Positions 34,346-43,317 of a stretch of 64,000 nt of DNA are shown here, piece after piece. The notes under the pieces are model-generated. The model was given only the letters and a program-made list of their open reading frames with translations. It ran no database searches and was not told the origin of the DNA. Position 1 is the first letter of the stretch. Each line of letters starts with the position of its first letter. Origin of the DNA: Actinomadura luzonensis (lineage in GTDB: Bacteria > Actinomycetota > Actinomycetes > Streptosporangiales > Streptosporangiaceae); contig NZ_JAKRKC020000001.1 in the NCBI RefSeq assembly GCF_022664455.2, forward strand, positions 310,001 through 374,000. Direction: 5' to 3'. A program made the position numbers and the translations under genes.

Positions 34346-35475
34346 ACATCCAGGTAGTTCGGCCGGGTGAGCTCGGCGAGTCCGAGCGGGCCCGATGGCG
34401 TGAGCTGCAGAAGGCCGACCCGAGTCTGGACAATCCGTTCCTGTCGGTCGAGTTCGCCGTCGCCATGGACCGCTTGCGCGACTACGTGAGGGTGGCGGTC
34501 GTCAGCGACGGCGGGCGCATCGCCGGCTTCTTCCCCTACGAGCGTCACAGCTTCGGCATCGGCAAGCCGCTCGGCGGCTTCCTCACCACGTGCCACGGCC
34601 TGATCTCCGCGCCCGGCCTCAAGGTCGACGCCAAGGCCCTGCTGCGGGCCTGCAAGCTCAGCGTCTTCGACTTCGATCACATGGTGGCCGGGCAGCCGAC
34701 GTTCGCGCCGTACGAGCAGGACGTGCGCCCGGCCCCCGTGATGGACTTCACCCAGGGTTTCGACGCCTGGCTCGACCAGGTGAAGAGCAACTCGCCGAAG
34801 AACCTCAAGACCGTTCGTTACAAGGAGCGCAAGCTCGGCCGCGAGCAGGGCGAGCTGCGCTTCGAATGGTCCACGCCCGACCCGGAGGTCCTGCGGGTCC
34901 TGCTGGCGTGGAAGTCGGATCAGTACCGGCGCACCGGCCGGGTGGACAGGTTCGCCCAGCCCTGGATCGTCGAGCTGACCGAGATGATGCATGCCGAGAA
35001 CGCATCGGACTTCGCGGGCGTCCTGACCATGCTCTATGCCGGTGACGTGCCGGTGGCCGGGCATTTCGGCCTCCGCACGGCGACCACGCTTGTAGGGTGG
35101 TTCCCCGCCTACGACACCGAGTACGCCCGCTACTCGCCCGGCATCGTCCACCACCTGCAGATGGCCGAGGCCGCCGCGAAGTCGGGCCTGCACATGGTGG
35201 ACATGGGCAAGGGCGGCAAGGAGTACAAGGACTGGCTCAAGAGCGGCACGCTGTACGTCGCCGAGGGCCGGGTCTCGCGGCCGTCGGCGTCGGCGGCCGT
35301 CCACTGGATGGGCAGAACTCCCTTCAACAAAGCCCGAACAATTGTCATGGATCGACCGTCTCTCTATAGAGCGGCCGATCGTGTCCTCAAGGGCTTCGGT
35401 CGGGTGCGCACCTCGATGCAGCAGCAACAGGAGTCACCCAACGCAGTAGCGAACGAAGCGACGGGAGCGCGCTGA
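34342..35475 (+). CDS. GNAT-family (FemAB/CelD-like) acyl or aminoacyl transferase
   Basis: 377 residues of the Acetyltransf_6 (BcsL/CelD) group, related to FemAB. Recognisable segments are DNPFLSVEFAVAMDRLRDYV, a middle VKSNSPKNLKTVRYKERKLG, and DQYRRTGRVDRFAQPWIVEL followed by the acyl-CoA fold GDVPVAGHFGLRTATTLVGW and GKGGKEYKDWLKSG. It probably acylates a sugar on the polysaccharide precursor. It is coupled to the small membrane protein upstream. A close paralogue sits at 48137-49219. Confidence 0.85.
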   Translation: MNIQVVRPGELGESERARWRELQKADPSLDNPFLSVEFAVAMDRLRDYVRVAVVSDGGRIAGFFPYERHSFGIGKPLGGFLTTCHGLISAPGLKVDAKALLRACKLSVFDFDHMVAGQPTFAPYEQDVRPAPVMDFTQGFDAWLDQVKSNSPKNLKTVRYKERKLGREQGELRFEWSTPDPEVLRVLLAWKSDQYRRTGRVDRFAQPWIVELTEMMHAENASDFAGVLTMLYAGDVPVAGHFGLRTATTLVGWFPAYDTEYARYSPGIVHHLQMAEAAAKSGLHMVDMGKGGKEYKDWLKSGTLYVAEGRVSRPSASAAVHWMGRTPFNKARTIVMDRPSLYRAADRVLKGFGRVRTSMQQQQESPNAVANEATGAR

Positions 35476-35621
35476 ACGCTCCCAGCAGCAGCCCGGCACC
35501 CACACACCCTCACTCCACAGGACCCTCCGATGCACCCTTCACCGGCATCGCCGTCCCCGCAGCACCCGGGGGCGGTTCAGGCCGGCTCGCAAGGGAGGGT
35601 CCCGGAAGGATATCCCTCGCC

Positions 35622-36455
35622 ATGAGTCCCGAGATCACCAAGCACAACGGCAAGGTTCACTCCTCGCCCCTCCGTTCCATGCCGCCGCCCAGCAGCTTCA
35701 CGCCCGTCACCCCGCACCTGGCCATTTCCCCGACGGTGAGCGTGGTCGTCCCGGCGATGAACGAGGCGGAGAACCTGCCGCACGTCTTCGCCACCATCCC
35801 GCAGTGGATCGACGAGATCGTGCTCGTCGACGGCAACTCCACCGACGACACGGTGGCGGTGGCCAAGCGCCTGCGCCCCAACGTCAAGGTGGTCACCCAG
35901 ACCGGCAAGGGCAAGGGCGACGCCCTCGCGGCCGGCTTCGCCGCCTGCACCAGCGACATCATCGTGATGATCGACGCCGACGGCTCGACCGACGGCCGCG
36001 AGATCATCAACTTCGTGGGCGCGCTGGTGACCGGCGCCGACTTCGTGAAGGGCTCGCGCTACGCCTCGGGTGGCGGCAGCGACGACCTGACGCTCAACCG
36101 GCGTCTGGGCAACAAAGTCCTCACCGGCATCGTCAACGTCATGTACAACACCAAGTACACCGACCTCTGCTACGGCTACAACGCCTTCTGGGCCCGCCAC
36201 CTCGACGTGCTCAACCTCGACTGCGACGGTTTCGAGGTCGAGACGCTGATGAACGTCAGGGCGGCCAAGGCCGGTCTCAAGGTGCACGAGGTGCCGAGCC
36301 ACGAGCGCAACCGCATTCACGGCGAGAGCAACCTGCACGTCGTCCGCGACGGTTTCCGCGTGCTCAAGACCATCTTGAAGGAGTGGCGCCGCCAGCCCGG
36401 CTCCCCGCAGCCCGAGCCCACCGCCCGGCCCGCCGCCGACCGGGGCGTCGCGTAA
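35622..36455 (+). CDS. GT2 glycosyltransferase, DPM1/polyprenyl-phosphate type
   Basis: 277 residues. After a Pro-rich leader of about 38, the GT-A fold begins VSVVVPAMNEAENLPHVF, followed by IVLVDGNSTDDTV, KGKGDALAAGF and the metal-binding IDADGSTDGREI. It resembles dolichol-phosphate-mannose-synthase-like enzymes that charge a lipid carrier with a hexose. There is no membrane anchor. The 146-base gap before it is devoid of genes and could hold a secondary promoter. Confidence 0.9.
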   Translation: MSPEITKHNGKVHSSPLRSMPPPSSFTPVTPHLAISPTVSVVVPAMNEAENLPHVFATIPQWIDEIVLVDGNSTDDTVAVAKRLRPNVKVVTQTGKGKGDALAAGFAACTSDIIVMIDADGSTDGREIINFVGALVTGADFVKGSRYASGGGSDDLTLNRRLGNKVLTGIVNVMYNTKYTDLCYGYNAFWARHLDVLNLDCDGFEVETLMNVRAAKAGLKVHEVPSHERNRIHGESNLHVVRDGFRVLKTILKEWRRQPGSPQPEPTARPAADRGVA

Positions 36456-36475
36456 TCATCCTGAAGAGGAACGTT

Positions 36476-37417
36476 GTGAACACGTCTGTTGTCATCTGCG
36501 TCTACACCGAGGAACGGTGGGAGGACATCAGGCAGGCAGTCGAGTCGGTCGAGAACCAGACACGCCCGGCGTACGAGCTGATCCTGGTGGTCGACCACAA
36601 CCCCGACCTGCATCTCAAGCTGAAGCGCGAGTACCCGCAGGCCATCGTCGTGGAGAACACTCACGAGAAGGGGCTGTCCGGCGGCAAGAACACCGGCGTC
36701 GACACCGCGGGGGGCGAGATCGTCGCCTTCCTCGACGACGACGCGGTCGCCGATCCGGGCTGGCTGGAGGCTTTGGAGGAGGGCTTCCAGGAACCCGGCG
36801 TGGTGGGCGTGGGCGGCCGCACCGAGCCCTTGTGGGCCTCGGGGCGGCGGCCCGGCTGGTTCCCCTACGAGTTCGACTGGACGGTCGGCTGCACGTACCG
36901 CGGCATGCCCGCGGTGCGCGCGCCGATCCGCAACGTCATGGGCGGCAACGCGGCCTTCCTGCGCGACGCCGTGTCCGAGGTGGGCGGCTTCCACAGCGGC
37001 ATCGGGCGCAGCGTGCAAGGACGCAAGTCGCGCCCGCTGGGCTGCGAGGAGACGGAGTTCTGCATCCGGCTGAGCCAGCGCAAGCCCGGCTCGGTCATGT
37101 TGTTCGAGCCGCGCGCGGTCATCGGGCACAAGGTGTCCACGCAGCGGGAGCGCTTCGCGTACTTCAGGTCGCGCTGCTACGCCGAGGGGCTGTCGAAGGC
37201 CCTGGTCACGCAGGAGGTCGGCACCCAGGACGGGCTGTCCAGCGAGCGCGCGCACGCGCTCAAGACGCTCCCGCTGGGCGCGCTCCGCGGCATCGGCGAG
37301 GCGCTGCGCGGCGACCTCGGCGGGCTCGGCCGGGCCGCCGCGATCGTCATCGGGCTGGCCTGGACCACCTGGGGCTACGTGGTGGGCTCGGCGCGGCTGA
37401 AGGTGGCCCGATCATGA
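36476..37417 (+). CDS. GT2 family glycosyltransferase
   Basis: 313 residues with a GT-A start VNTSVVICVYTEERWEDIRQ, the donor motif EIVAFLDDDAVADPGW (DDD) and the acceptor region RNVMGGNAAFLRDAVSEVGGF ... CEETEFCIRLSQ (ED-like base). It ends in a hydrophobic helix (AAAIVIGLAWTTWGYVVG) that may hold it at the membrane. GTG at 36476 with GAAGAGGA. It ends ATGA with the next gene. Confidence 0.9.
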   Translation: MNTSVVICVYTEERWEDIRQAVESVENQTRPAYELILVVDHNPDLHLKLKREYPQAIVVENTHEKGLSGGKNTGVDTAGGEIVAFLDDDAVADPGWLEALEEGFQEPGVVGVGGRTEPLWASGRRPGWFPYEFDWTVGCTYRGMPAVRAPIRNVMGGNAAFLRDAVSEVGGFHSGIGRSVQGRKSRPLGCEETEFCIRLSQRKPGSVMLFEPRAVIGHKVSTQRERFAYFRSRCYAEGLSKALVTQEVGTQDGLSSERAHALKTLPLGALRGIGEALRGDLGGLGRAAAIVIGLAWTTWGYVVGSARLKVARS

Positions 37418-38217
37418 TCCGCGTCCCGATCCTGATGTACCACTCCGTCACCGACACGCCCAACGACGAGACCAGGCCCCACGCGGTCCGCCCCGCCGAC
37501 CTGGAGGAGCAGCTCGACTACCTGAAGGGCGCCGGCTTCACGCCGCTCACCCTGGGCGACCTGGTGGCCGCGCTCAACAAGATCGACGGGCACGCCGTGC
37601 CGGACAAGCCGGTCGTGCTGACCTTCGACGACGGCTACGCCGACTTCCACGGCCAGGCGCTGCCGCTCCTGGAACGTCACGGCTTCCCCGCCACGGTCTT
37701 CCTGACCAGCGGCTGGGTCGCCGACGCGGGCGAGGAGGCCGCGGGCCGCCCCCTGGACGCCATGCTGTCCTGGGGGCAGGCCCGCGAGCTGGCCCAGACC
37801 GGCATCGAGATCGGCGGCCACAGCCACAGCCACCCGCAGCTCGACCAGCTCCCCGACGAGGAGCTGCGCAACGAGCTGCGCAGGAACAAGGGCCTGCTGG
37901 AGGAGAAGATCGGCGCGCCGGTCGCCACCATGGCCTACCCGTACGGGTACTCCAGCGCCCGCGTCCGCCGCGAGGTCCGCAAGGCCGGCTATTTCGCCGC
38001 TTGCGCCGTGAGCAACACGATCGCCGCGGACCGGCACGACATGCTCGCCATCCCCCGGTTGACGGTCGGCAAGGGCCAGACCATCAACATGTTCAAGCGC
38101 GCCGTCGAAGGCAACGCCGTACCCCTCATCTACCTGCGCGAGCGCATCCTCACCAAGGGGTACGCGGTCGTGCGGCGCACGAGGTACGGGCTGCAGCGGG
38201 TGCGCGGAAATGTCTGA
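37414..38217 (+). CDS. Polysaccharide deacetylase (CE4)
   Basis: 267 residues with the NodB homology domain: motif 1 TFDDGYADFH (catalytic Asp and metal Asp), motif 2 GGHSHSHPQLDQL (metal His), and motif 3 YPYGYSS. It removes N-acetyl groups from a GlcNAc-containing chain or precursor. No signal peptide is seen, so it may act in the cytosol on lipid-linked units or be exported otherwise. ATG overlaps the upstream stop (ATGA) and its end overlaps the flippase start by 8 bases. Confidence 0.92.
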   Translation: MIRVPILMYHSVTDTPNDETRPHAVRPADLEEQLDYLKGAGFTPLTLGDLVAALNKIDGHAVPDKPVVLTFDDGYADFHGQALPLLERHGFPATVFLTSGWVADAGEEAAGRPLDAMLSWGQARELAQTGIEIGGHSHSHPQLDQLPDEELRNELRRNKGLLEEKIGAPVATMAYPYGYSSARVRREVRKAGYFAACAVSNTIAADRHDMLAIPRLTVGKGQTINMFKRAVEGNAVPLIYLRERILTKGYAVVRRTRYGLQRVRGNV

Positions 38218-39526
38218 CGTCCGGGCCAGGATCCTCCGCGACCTGCGCAACCCGCTGTTCCGCCAGGGCTACGCGCTCATGGCCAACACCGTCGTCACCG
38301 GCGTGCTGGGCATGGGCTACTGGCTGCTGGCGGCGCACTACTACACGCCCGAGGAGTTCGGGCGCGGGCAGGCCGTCATCACCGCGATGCGGCTGTTCGC
38401 GTCCCTGACCGCGCTCGGCTTCGTCGGCGCGCTGGCCCGCTTCCTGCCGGTGGCGGGCCGCCGCACCCCTGACCTCATCCTCAGGGGGTACGGGCTGGCC
38501 GCCGCCACCGGGGGGGTGGCGGCGCTCGGCTTCCTGCTGACCCTGCCGATGTGGGGGCGGACGTACCAGGTGCTCGGCGGGTTCGGGCCGGGGTTGTTCT
38601 TCCTCGGCTCGGTGCTCGTGTGGGCAGTGTTCACGTTGCAGGACGTGGTGCTGACCGGGCTGCGCCGGGCCACCCTGGTGCCGCTCAACAACCTTGTCTT
38701 CGGCGTCGTCAAGATGGGGCTGCTGGTCGCGCTGGCGGGCGCGCTGCCCGAGGGCGGCATCTTCGTCTCCTGGATGATCCCGACGGCGCTCGCGCTCATC
38801 CCGGTCAACTGGGTGATCTTCGGCCTCGTCGTGCCGCGGCACGTCAAGCAGGCCGACCCGGCGCAGGAGCCGCCGCGGCTGCGCGAGGTCGGGCGCTTCC
38901 TCGCGGGCGACTTCCCCGGGACGCTGTCGATCCTCGCGATCGTCTACCTGGTGCCCGTGGTCGTCGCCACGCAGGTGGGCGAGGCCACGTTCGGGCGCTT
39001 CTCGATGGCCCACACGCTGGCCAGCATGATCGAGCTGCTGGCCATGAACATGGCCGTGTCGCTGACCGTCGAGGGCTCCTTCGACCGGGCCAGGCTGGCC
39101 GAGAACTGCCGGCGGGCGCTGCGGCGGGCGTTCATGATCGTGACCCCGATCATCGCGGTGGCGATCCTCGGCGCGCCGCTGATCCTGACCATCTTCGGCT
39201 CGGACTTCGCCGAGGAGGGCACGCTGCTGCTGCGGCTGATGGCGCTGGCCGTGCTGCCGCGGGTGCTGATCGAGGTGTACCTGAGCGCGCTGCGGGCGCA
39301 GAGCAGGGCGCGGTCGCTGGCGACCGTGCAGATCGGGCTCGCGGTGCTCGTGCTGGTGTCGACGGTGGCACTGTTCCCGTTCGCGAGCGTGAACGCGGTG
39401 GGGTTCGGGCTGCTCTTCAGCGAGTTGCTCGTGGCGCTTTTGATCTTCGGAAAACTACGTAAAATTCTCAAATACGACGAATCCGGGCGGGAACCTGTCA
39501 CCCAGGGGTTGTCCGGGGCCTCATGA
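38210..39526 (+). CDS. Polysaccharide flippase (Wzx/MATE-like)
   Basis: 438 residues with about 12-14 hydrophobic segments. The N-terminal portion (LFRQGYALMANTVVTGVLGMGYWLLAAHYYTPEEFGRGQAV) is typical of the oligosaccharyl-lipid flippase family. It would translocate undecaprenyl-linked repeat units across the membrane. Coupled at both ends: 8-base overlap upstream, ATGA overlap with the next gene. Confidence 0.9.
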   Translation: MSDVRARILRDLRNPLFRQGYALMANTVVTGVLGMGYWLLAAHYYTPEEFGRGQAVITAMRLFASLTALGFVGALARFLPVAGRRTPDLILRGYGLAAATGGVAALGFLLTLPMWGRTYQVLGGFGPGLFFLGSVLVWAVFTLQDVVLTGLRRATLVPLNNLVFGVVKMGLLVALAGALPEGGIFVSWMIPTALALIPVNWVIFGLVVPRHVKQADPAQEPPRLREVGRFLAGDFPGTLSILAIVYLVPVVVATQVGEATFGRFSMAHTLASMIELLAMNMAVSLTVEGSFDRARLAENCRRALRRAFMIVTPIIAVAILGAPLILTIFGSDFAEEGTLLLRLMALAVLPRVLIEVYLSALRAQSRARSLATVQIGLAVLVLVSTVALFPFASVNAVGFGLLFSELLVALLIFGKLRKILKYDESGREPVTQGLSGAS

Positions 39527-42500
39527 TGGTCAGCGTGAGGCAACGGGACGGCGATGGCATGACAAAGGGGAGCATCGGCTCCTCGGACGTGCGTGGGGAC
39601 AAGGAGGATTCGAACGTGCCCTTCGATCCGGACGCTACGGGGGTCATCCCCAAGCTGACGTTCGACGAGGAGCCGTCCGGGCCCGTTCCCGAGGCGAGCG
39701 GGGAGGAGCCCGCCGACGTCCCCGACGGTGCGCCCGCCGACGACGCCGGCGACGACCGCGCCGCCGACCAGACCACCACCTTCCGCATCCCGGGGCCCGT
39801 GCACATCGGGCACCCGCCCACGGCGGAGGAGGCGGCCGACCCGGCTGTCGCCGGCACGGTCTCCATGCCCGTCCAGCGGCCCGAGGACGACCCGGGGGCC
39901 GCGCCGAAGGTCTCCGGCCCTTCCGGCCCGGACGCCGACGCCGAGCGGCCCAGGGAGGCGCGGGCGGCGTCCGAGGCCGCCGCCACCAACCCGGCCCTCC
40001 GGCGCCCGCCGGGCGGCGCGGCCCGCGGCGACGCGCCCTCCGCCGCCACGACCACCCGCCCCGCTCCCAAGCCGCCCACCCGTAAGACAGGCGGGTCGAA
40101 GGCGAGCCCGTCCAAGGGCGAGGCGTCCAAGACGGAGACCCCCAGGACCGAGGCTCCCCAGGGGGAGGCTCCCAAGACCGAGGCTCGCAAGGGCGAGGCT
40201 CCCAAGACCGAGGTGTCCGGGGCCGAGGCGTCCAGGGCCGGCGCGCCCACGACTGCGGCGCCCACGGCTGCGGCGTCCACGGGCGAAGGGGTCACGGCCA
40301 AGGGGGCCACGGCTGCGGTCTCCGAGGCCGAGGAGGCCACGGCGCAGGAGTCGAAGGGGGAAGCGCCCGCAGCGGCGTCGGGGGCGTCGTCGTCCCCGAC
40401 GGCGGCGGAGACGACGCGCGCCGTGCCCAAGCCTCCCGTCCGCCTGGGGAAGGCGCCCGTCGGCGGCGGGAAGGCGCCGGGCAGCGGCACCAAGCCGTCC
40501 GCCGACGCCACGAAGCCACCCACCGACGCCCCTGAGCCGCCCGCGGACGCCCCTGAGCCGCCCTCGAACGCCACGAAGACGTCCGCCGACGGCACGGGCG
40601 CGCCTGCGGGCGACGACGTGAAGACGCCGGCCGGCGGCGCCGGGCAGCCCGCCGACGCCGGGAGCGCGCCCGCTGAGGGCGGGAAGACGGCCGTGGGCGG
40701 TTCCTCGACGGCTGCTGCTGCCGAGCAGGACCGGCCTGCCTCGGAGCGGCCCGCTGACGAGACGACGGCCCCTGGCAAGACAAGCGCGGCGGCGAAGAGC
40801 GGCAGCGCCCCCGGCGCGGCGGCCGGCGCGGCGTCCGCGTCGCAGACCCCCGGGTCGCAGACGTCCGCCGCGGCGCCGGCCGCTCCCGTCGCCCCCACGC
40901 CCGCGAAAGCCCCGAGCGCACCCGGAACTCCCGCGCCCGAGAAGTCCCCGGCGGCACGCGCGACCCCAGCCGCTCCGGTGGCCCCAGCTCCGGCCCCGTC
41001 CGTTCCTGTGGCCCCGGGGGCTCCGGGAGGGGCCGCGACGGCTTCGGGAACGGCGTCGGGGGCGGTCCCGGCGGAGGCCCCGACGCGGGTGCCGACGCCG
41101 GCGCCCGCGCGGCCGCAGGGCGGGAAGGCCGGACGGCTGGCGGCGTTGCTGGCGAGCGCGCCCAAGTGGCTGCCCGTCGTGCTGGTGCTGGAGGGCCTGG
41201 TCATGTACGTCCTCGCCCTCAAGGCGCCCCCCGGGCCCTTGCGCGGCGTGGACCCGGCCGCCATCGACGGTCTCGGCCTGATCTCGGCCCTGCCGGCCAC
41301 GGCGTTCCTGGCGATCATCATCATGCTCGTGTCGTTCTTCGTCACGGTCGCCCAGAGCACCGACCGCAAGTTCCTGCTGCTGTTCCAGATCGCCGCCATC
41401 ACCTTCGCGCTGCACGGCGCGGGCGCGCTGGTGGCGGCGGAGCCGCGCTTCCCGACGGCGTACATCCACGCCGGTTTCGTGGAGTTCATCAGCCGCACCG
41501 GCGAGTCGGCGATCAGCATCGACGCCCGCATGGGCTGGCCGGGCTTCTTCGCGTTGTTCGCGTTCGTGACGAAGGCCGCCGGCATCCACGACATGACGAC
41601 GATCCTGCAGTGGACGCCGCTCCTGTCGAACCTGCTGTACCTGCTGCCGTTCGTGCTGATCCTGCGTCAGGTGGTGGCGACGACGCGGGCCCGCTGGTTC
41701 GCGGCGCTGCTGTTCGTGCTGGTGCAGTGGATCGGCCAGGACTACTTCTCGCCGCAGGGTTTCACGTTCGCGCTGTACCTGGCGTGGGTGGCGATCCTGC
41801 TGCGCTGGTTCGGGCGGGTGGAGCCGCGCACCGAGCCGGTCGCGCCGAAGGGCCTGCGCAAGCTGCTCGGCCGGCTGGACGCGATGATGCCGGGCGAGCT
41901 GGCCAACACCGGCACCTACCGGGCCGACAAGCTGCTCATGCTCCTGATGCTGATCGCGCTGTTCCTGGCGGCGGTGGCCTCGCACCAGATCACGCCGTTC
42001 ATGATGCTCGGCGTGCTGACGGCGTTCCTGATCTTCAAGCGGACGTCGCTGACCTGGGCGCTGCCGTTCTTCCTCGGGCTGGCGGTGCTGGCCTGGATCA
42101 GCTACATGACGGTGGGCTTCTGGTCGAGCCAGATCGACGCGATCTTCGGCGGCCTCGGCAACATCCTGCAGAACCTCCGCAGCAACACCGGCGACCGCAT
42201 CGAGGGCAGCGACCCGGCGCACGCCCTGGTGCTCCAGGCCCGGCTGGGCATCCTCGTGGTGATCCTCAGCCTGGCGGCGACCGGTCTGCTGCGGCGGCTG
42301 CGGCGCGGGGTGTTCGACCGTTCGGCGCTGATCCTGCTGTGCGTGCCGGTGCTGGCGCTCGGCCTGCAGAGCTACGGCGGCGAGATCGGCCTGCGGATCT
42401 ACATGTTCGCGCTGCCGGGGGCCTGCCTGCTGGCCGCGTACGCGTTCTTCCCGAATCTGCCGGCCGACAGCGCGGACGTGCGCGAGGAGACCGTGCCGCT

Positions 42501-43275
42501 GCGCAAGCGGAACGTGCGCTTCGACCCGCGGCTCACCAAGAAGCTCTCGGTGGTGCTGGCGGCCTGCTTCGCGGTGTTGTTCGCCTTCGCGTTCCTGCTG
42601 GCCCGCTACGGCAACGAGAAGTTCGAGCGGGTCACCACGGGCGAGGTGGCGGCCATGCACTACGTGTACGAGCACGACAAGCCGAGCGCCCGCGTGCTCT
42701 ACCTGGTGCCGAAGGTCGGCAACGAGGTCACCCCGACCATGCCGTGGGGCGAGCGGGACATCGAGATCGTCAACTTCAACGTGCAGGCGCTCGTCCACAA
42801 GGACCCGACGATCATCGCGGACGCGGTCAAGACGCTGCAGGAGCAGCCGCGGAACTCGTACCTGATGGTGAGCCGCGGCCAGGTGAGCTACCTGCAGCTC
42901 AACGAGGGCTACCCGGCCGACTGGGGCGAGCGGTTCCGGGCGGCGCTGGACGCCTCGCCGGACCTCAAGCGGGTCTACGCGAACGACGACGCGGCGCTCT
43001 ACACGTGGAAGAAGTTCGTGCGCGGCACGGAGACGCCGGAGCCGAGGCCGTACAAGTCGGCCCGCGGTGAGCCCACCTCGCCGTGGACGCCGGTCGGCAT
43101 CGCGGCGCTGGGTGTGACGTGGGTGACGCTGCTCACGTACGAGATCATCCGGCTCAACGGGCCGAACCGGGCCAGGAGGACCCGCAAACGGCTGCTCTAC
43201 CTGGCGGTCCCGGCGTTCGCGGTGGCGTTCGCGGTGATCATCGAGCGGTTCATCTACATCGCACAAAATAACTGA
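39523..43275 (+). CDS. Giant polytopic membrane protein with disordered N-terminus, candidate polymerase or GT-C transferase
   Basis: 1250 residues. The first 545 or so are low-complexity (Ala, Pro, Thr, Lys, Glu) with pentapeptide repeats at 40114-40233. About ten to twelve membrane helices follow from residue 547, with a large loop around 1020-1175 (RVTTGEVAAMHYVYEHDKPS to LYTWKKFVRG) and two last helices. The loop IHAGFVEFISRTGESAISID after an early helix and DYFSPQGFTFALYLAW resemble GT-C/O-antigen-ligase-type proteins. Its place after the flippase supports polymerisation or ligation of the glycan. It has no closer named family. ATG at 39523; ATGs at 39526 and 39559 are alternatives. Confidence 0.78.
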   Translation: MMVSVRQRDGDGMTKGSIGSSDVRGDKEDSNVPFDPDATGVIPKLTFDEEPSGPVPEASGEEPADVPDGAPADDAGDDRAADQTTTFRIPGPVHIGHPPTAEEAADPAVAGTVSMPVQRPEDDPGAAPKVSGPSGPDADAERPREARAASEAAATNPALRRPPGGAARGDAPSAATTTRPAPKPPTRKTGGSKASPSKGEASKTETPRTEAPQGEAPKTEARKGEAPKTEVSGAEASRAGAPTTAAPTAAASTGEGVTAKGATAAVSEAEEATAQESKGEAPAAASGASSSPTAAETTRAVPKPPVRLGKAPVGGGKAPGSGTKPSADATKPPTDAPEPPADAPEPPSNATKTSADGTGAPAGDDVKTPAGGAGQPADAGSAPAEGGKTAVGGSSTAAAAEQDRPASERPADETTAPGKTSAAAKSGSAPGAAAGAASASQTPGSQTSAAAPAAPVAPTPAKAPSAPGTPAPEKSPAARATPAAPVAPAPAPSVPVAPGAPGGAATASGTASGAVPAEAPTRVPTPAPARPQGGKAGRLAALLASAPKWLPVVLVLEGLVMYVLALKAPPGPLRGVDPAAIDGLGLISALPATAFLAIIIMLVSFFVTVAQSTDRKFLLLFQIAAITFALHGAGALVAAEPRFPTAYIHAGFVEFISRTGESAISIDARMGWPGFFALFAFVTKAAGIHDMTTILQWTPLLSNLLYLLPFVLILRQVVATTRARWFAALLFVLVQWIGQDYFSPQGFTFALYLAWVAILLRWFGRVEPRTEPVAPKGLRKLLGRLDAMMPGELANTGTYRADKLLMLLMLIALFLAAVASHQITPFMMLGVLTAFLIFKRTSLTWALPFFLGLAVLAWISYMTVGFWSSQIDAIFGGLGNILQNLRSNTGDRIEGSDPAHALVLQARLGILVVILSLAATGLLRRLRRGVFDRSALILLCVPVLALGLQSYGGEIGLRIYMFALPGACLLAAYAFFPNLPADSADVREETVPLRKRNVRFDPRLTKKLSVVLAACFAVLFAFAFLLARYGNEKFERVTTGEVAAMHYVYEHDKPSARVLYLVPKVGNEVTPTMPWGERDIEIVNFNVQALVHKDPTIIADAVKTLQEQPRNSYLMVSRGQVSYLQLNEGYPADWGERFRAALDASPDLKRVYANDDAALYTWKKFVRGTETPEPRPYKSARGEPTSPWTPVGIAALGVTWVTLLTYEIIRLNGPNRARRTRKRLLYLAVPAFAVAFAVIIERFIYIAQNN
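40114..40233 (+). repeat. Eight 15-bp units encoding a [K/R/Q/G]-[T/G/A]-E-x-x pentapeptide
   Basis: Consecutive pentapeptides KGEAS, KTETP, RTEAP, QGEAP, KTEAR, KGEAP, KTEVS, GAEAS. They form an in-phase tandem array in the disordered N-terminus of the giant membrane protein. Confidence 0.8.
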
Positions 43276-43317
43276 ATTCACAGGAAACCCTCAGGATGTG
43301 CGGGATGATGACCTGCG

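Noticed and set aside
38944..43281. 1445-codon reverse frame covering the giant membrane protein
   Set aside because: Composition (His/Gln/Arg-rich, low complexity) is that of a GC-bias shadow; the forward frame has membrane helices and start-stop coupling.
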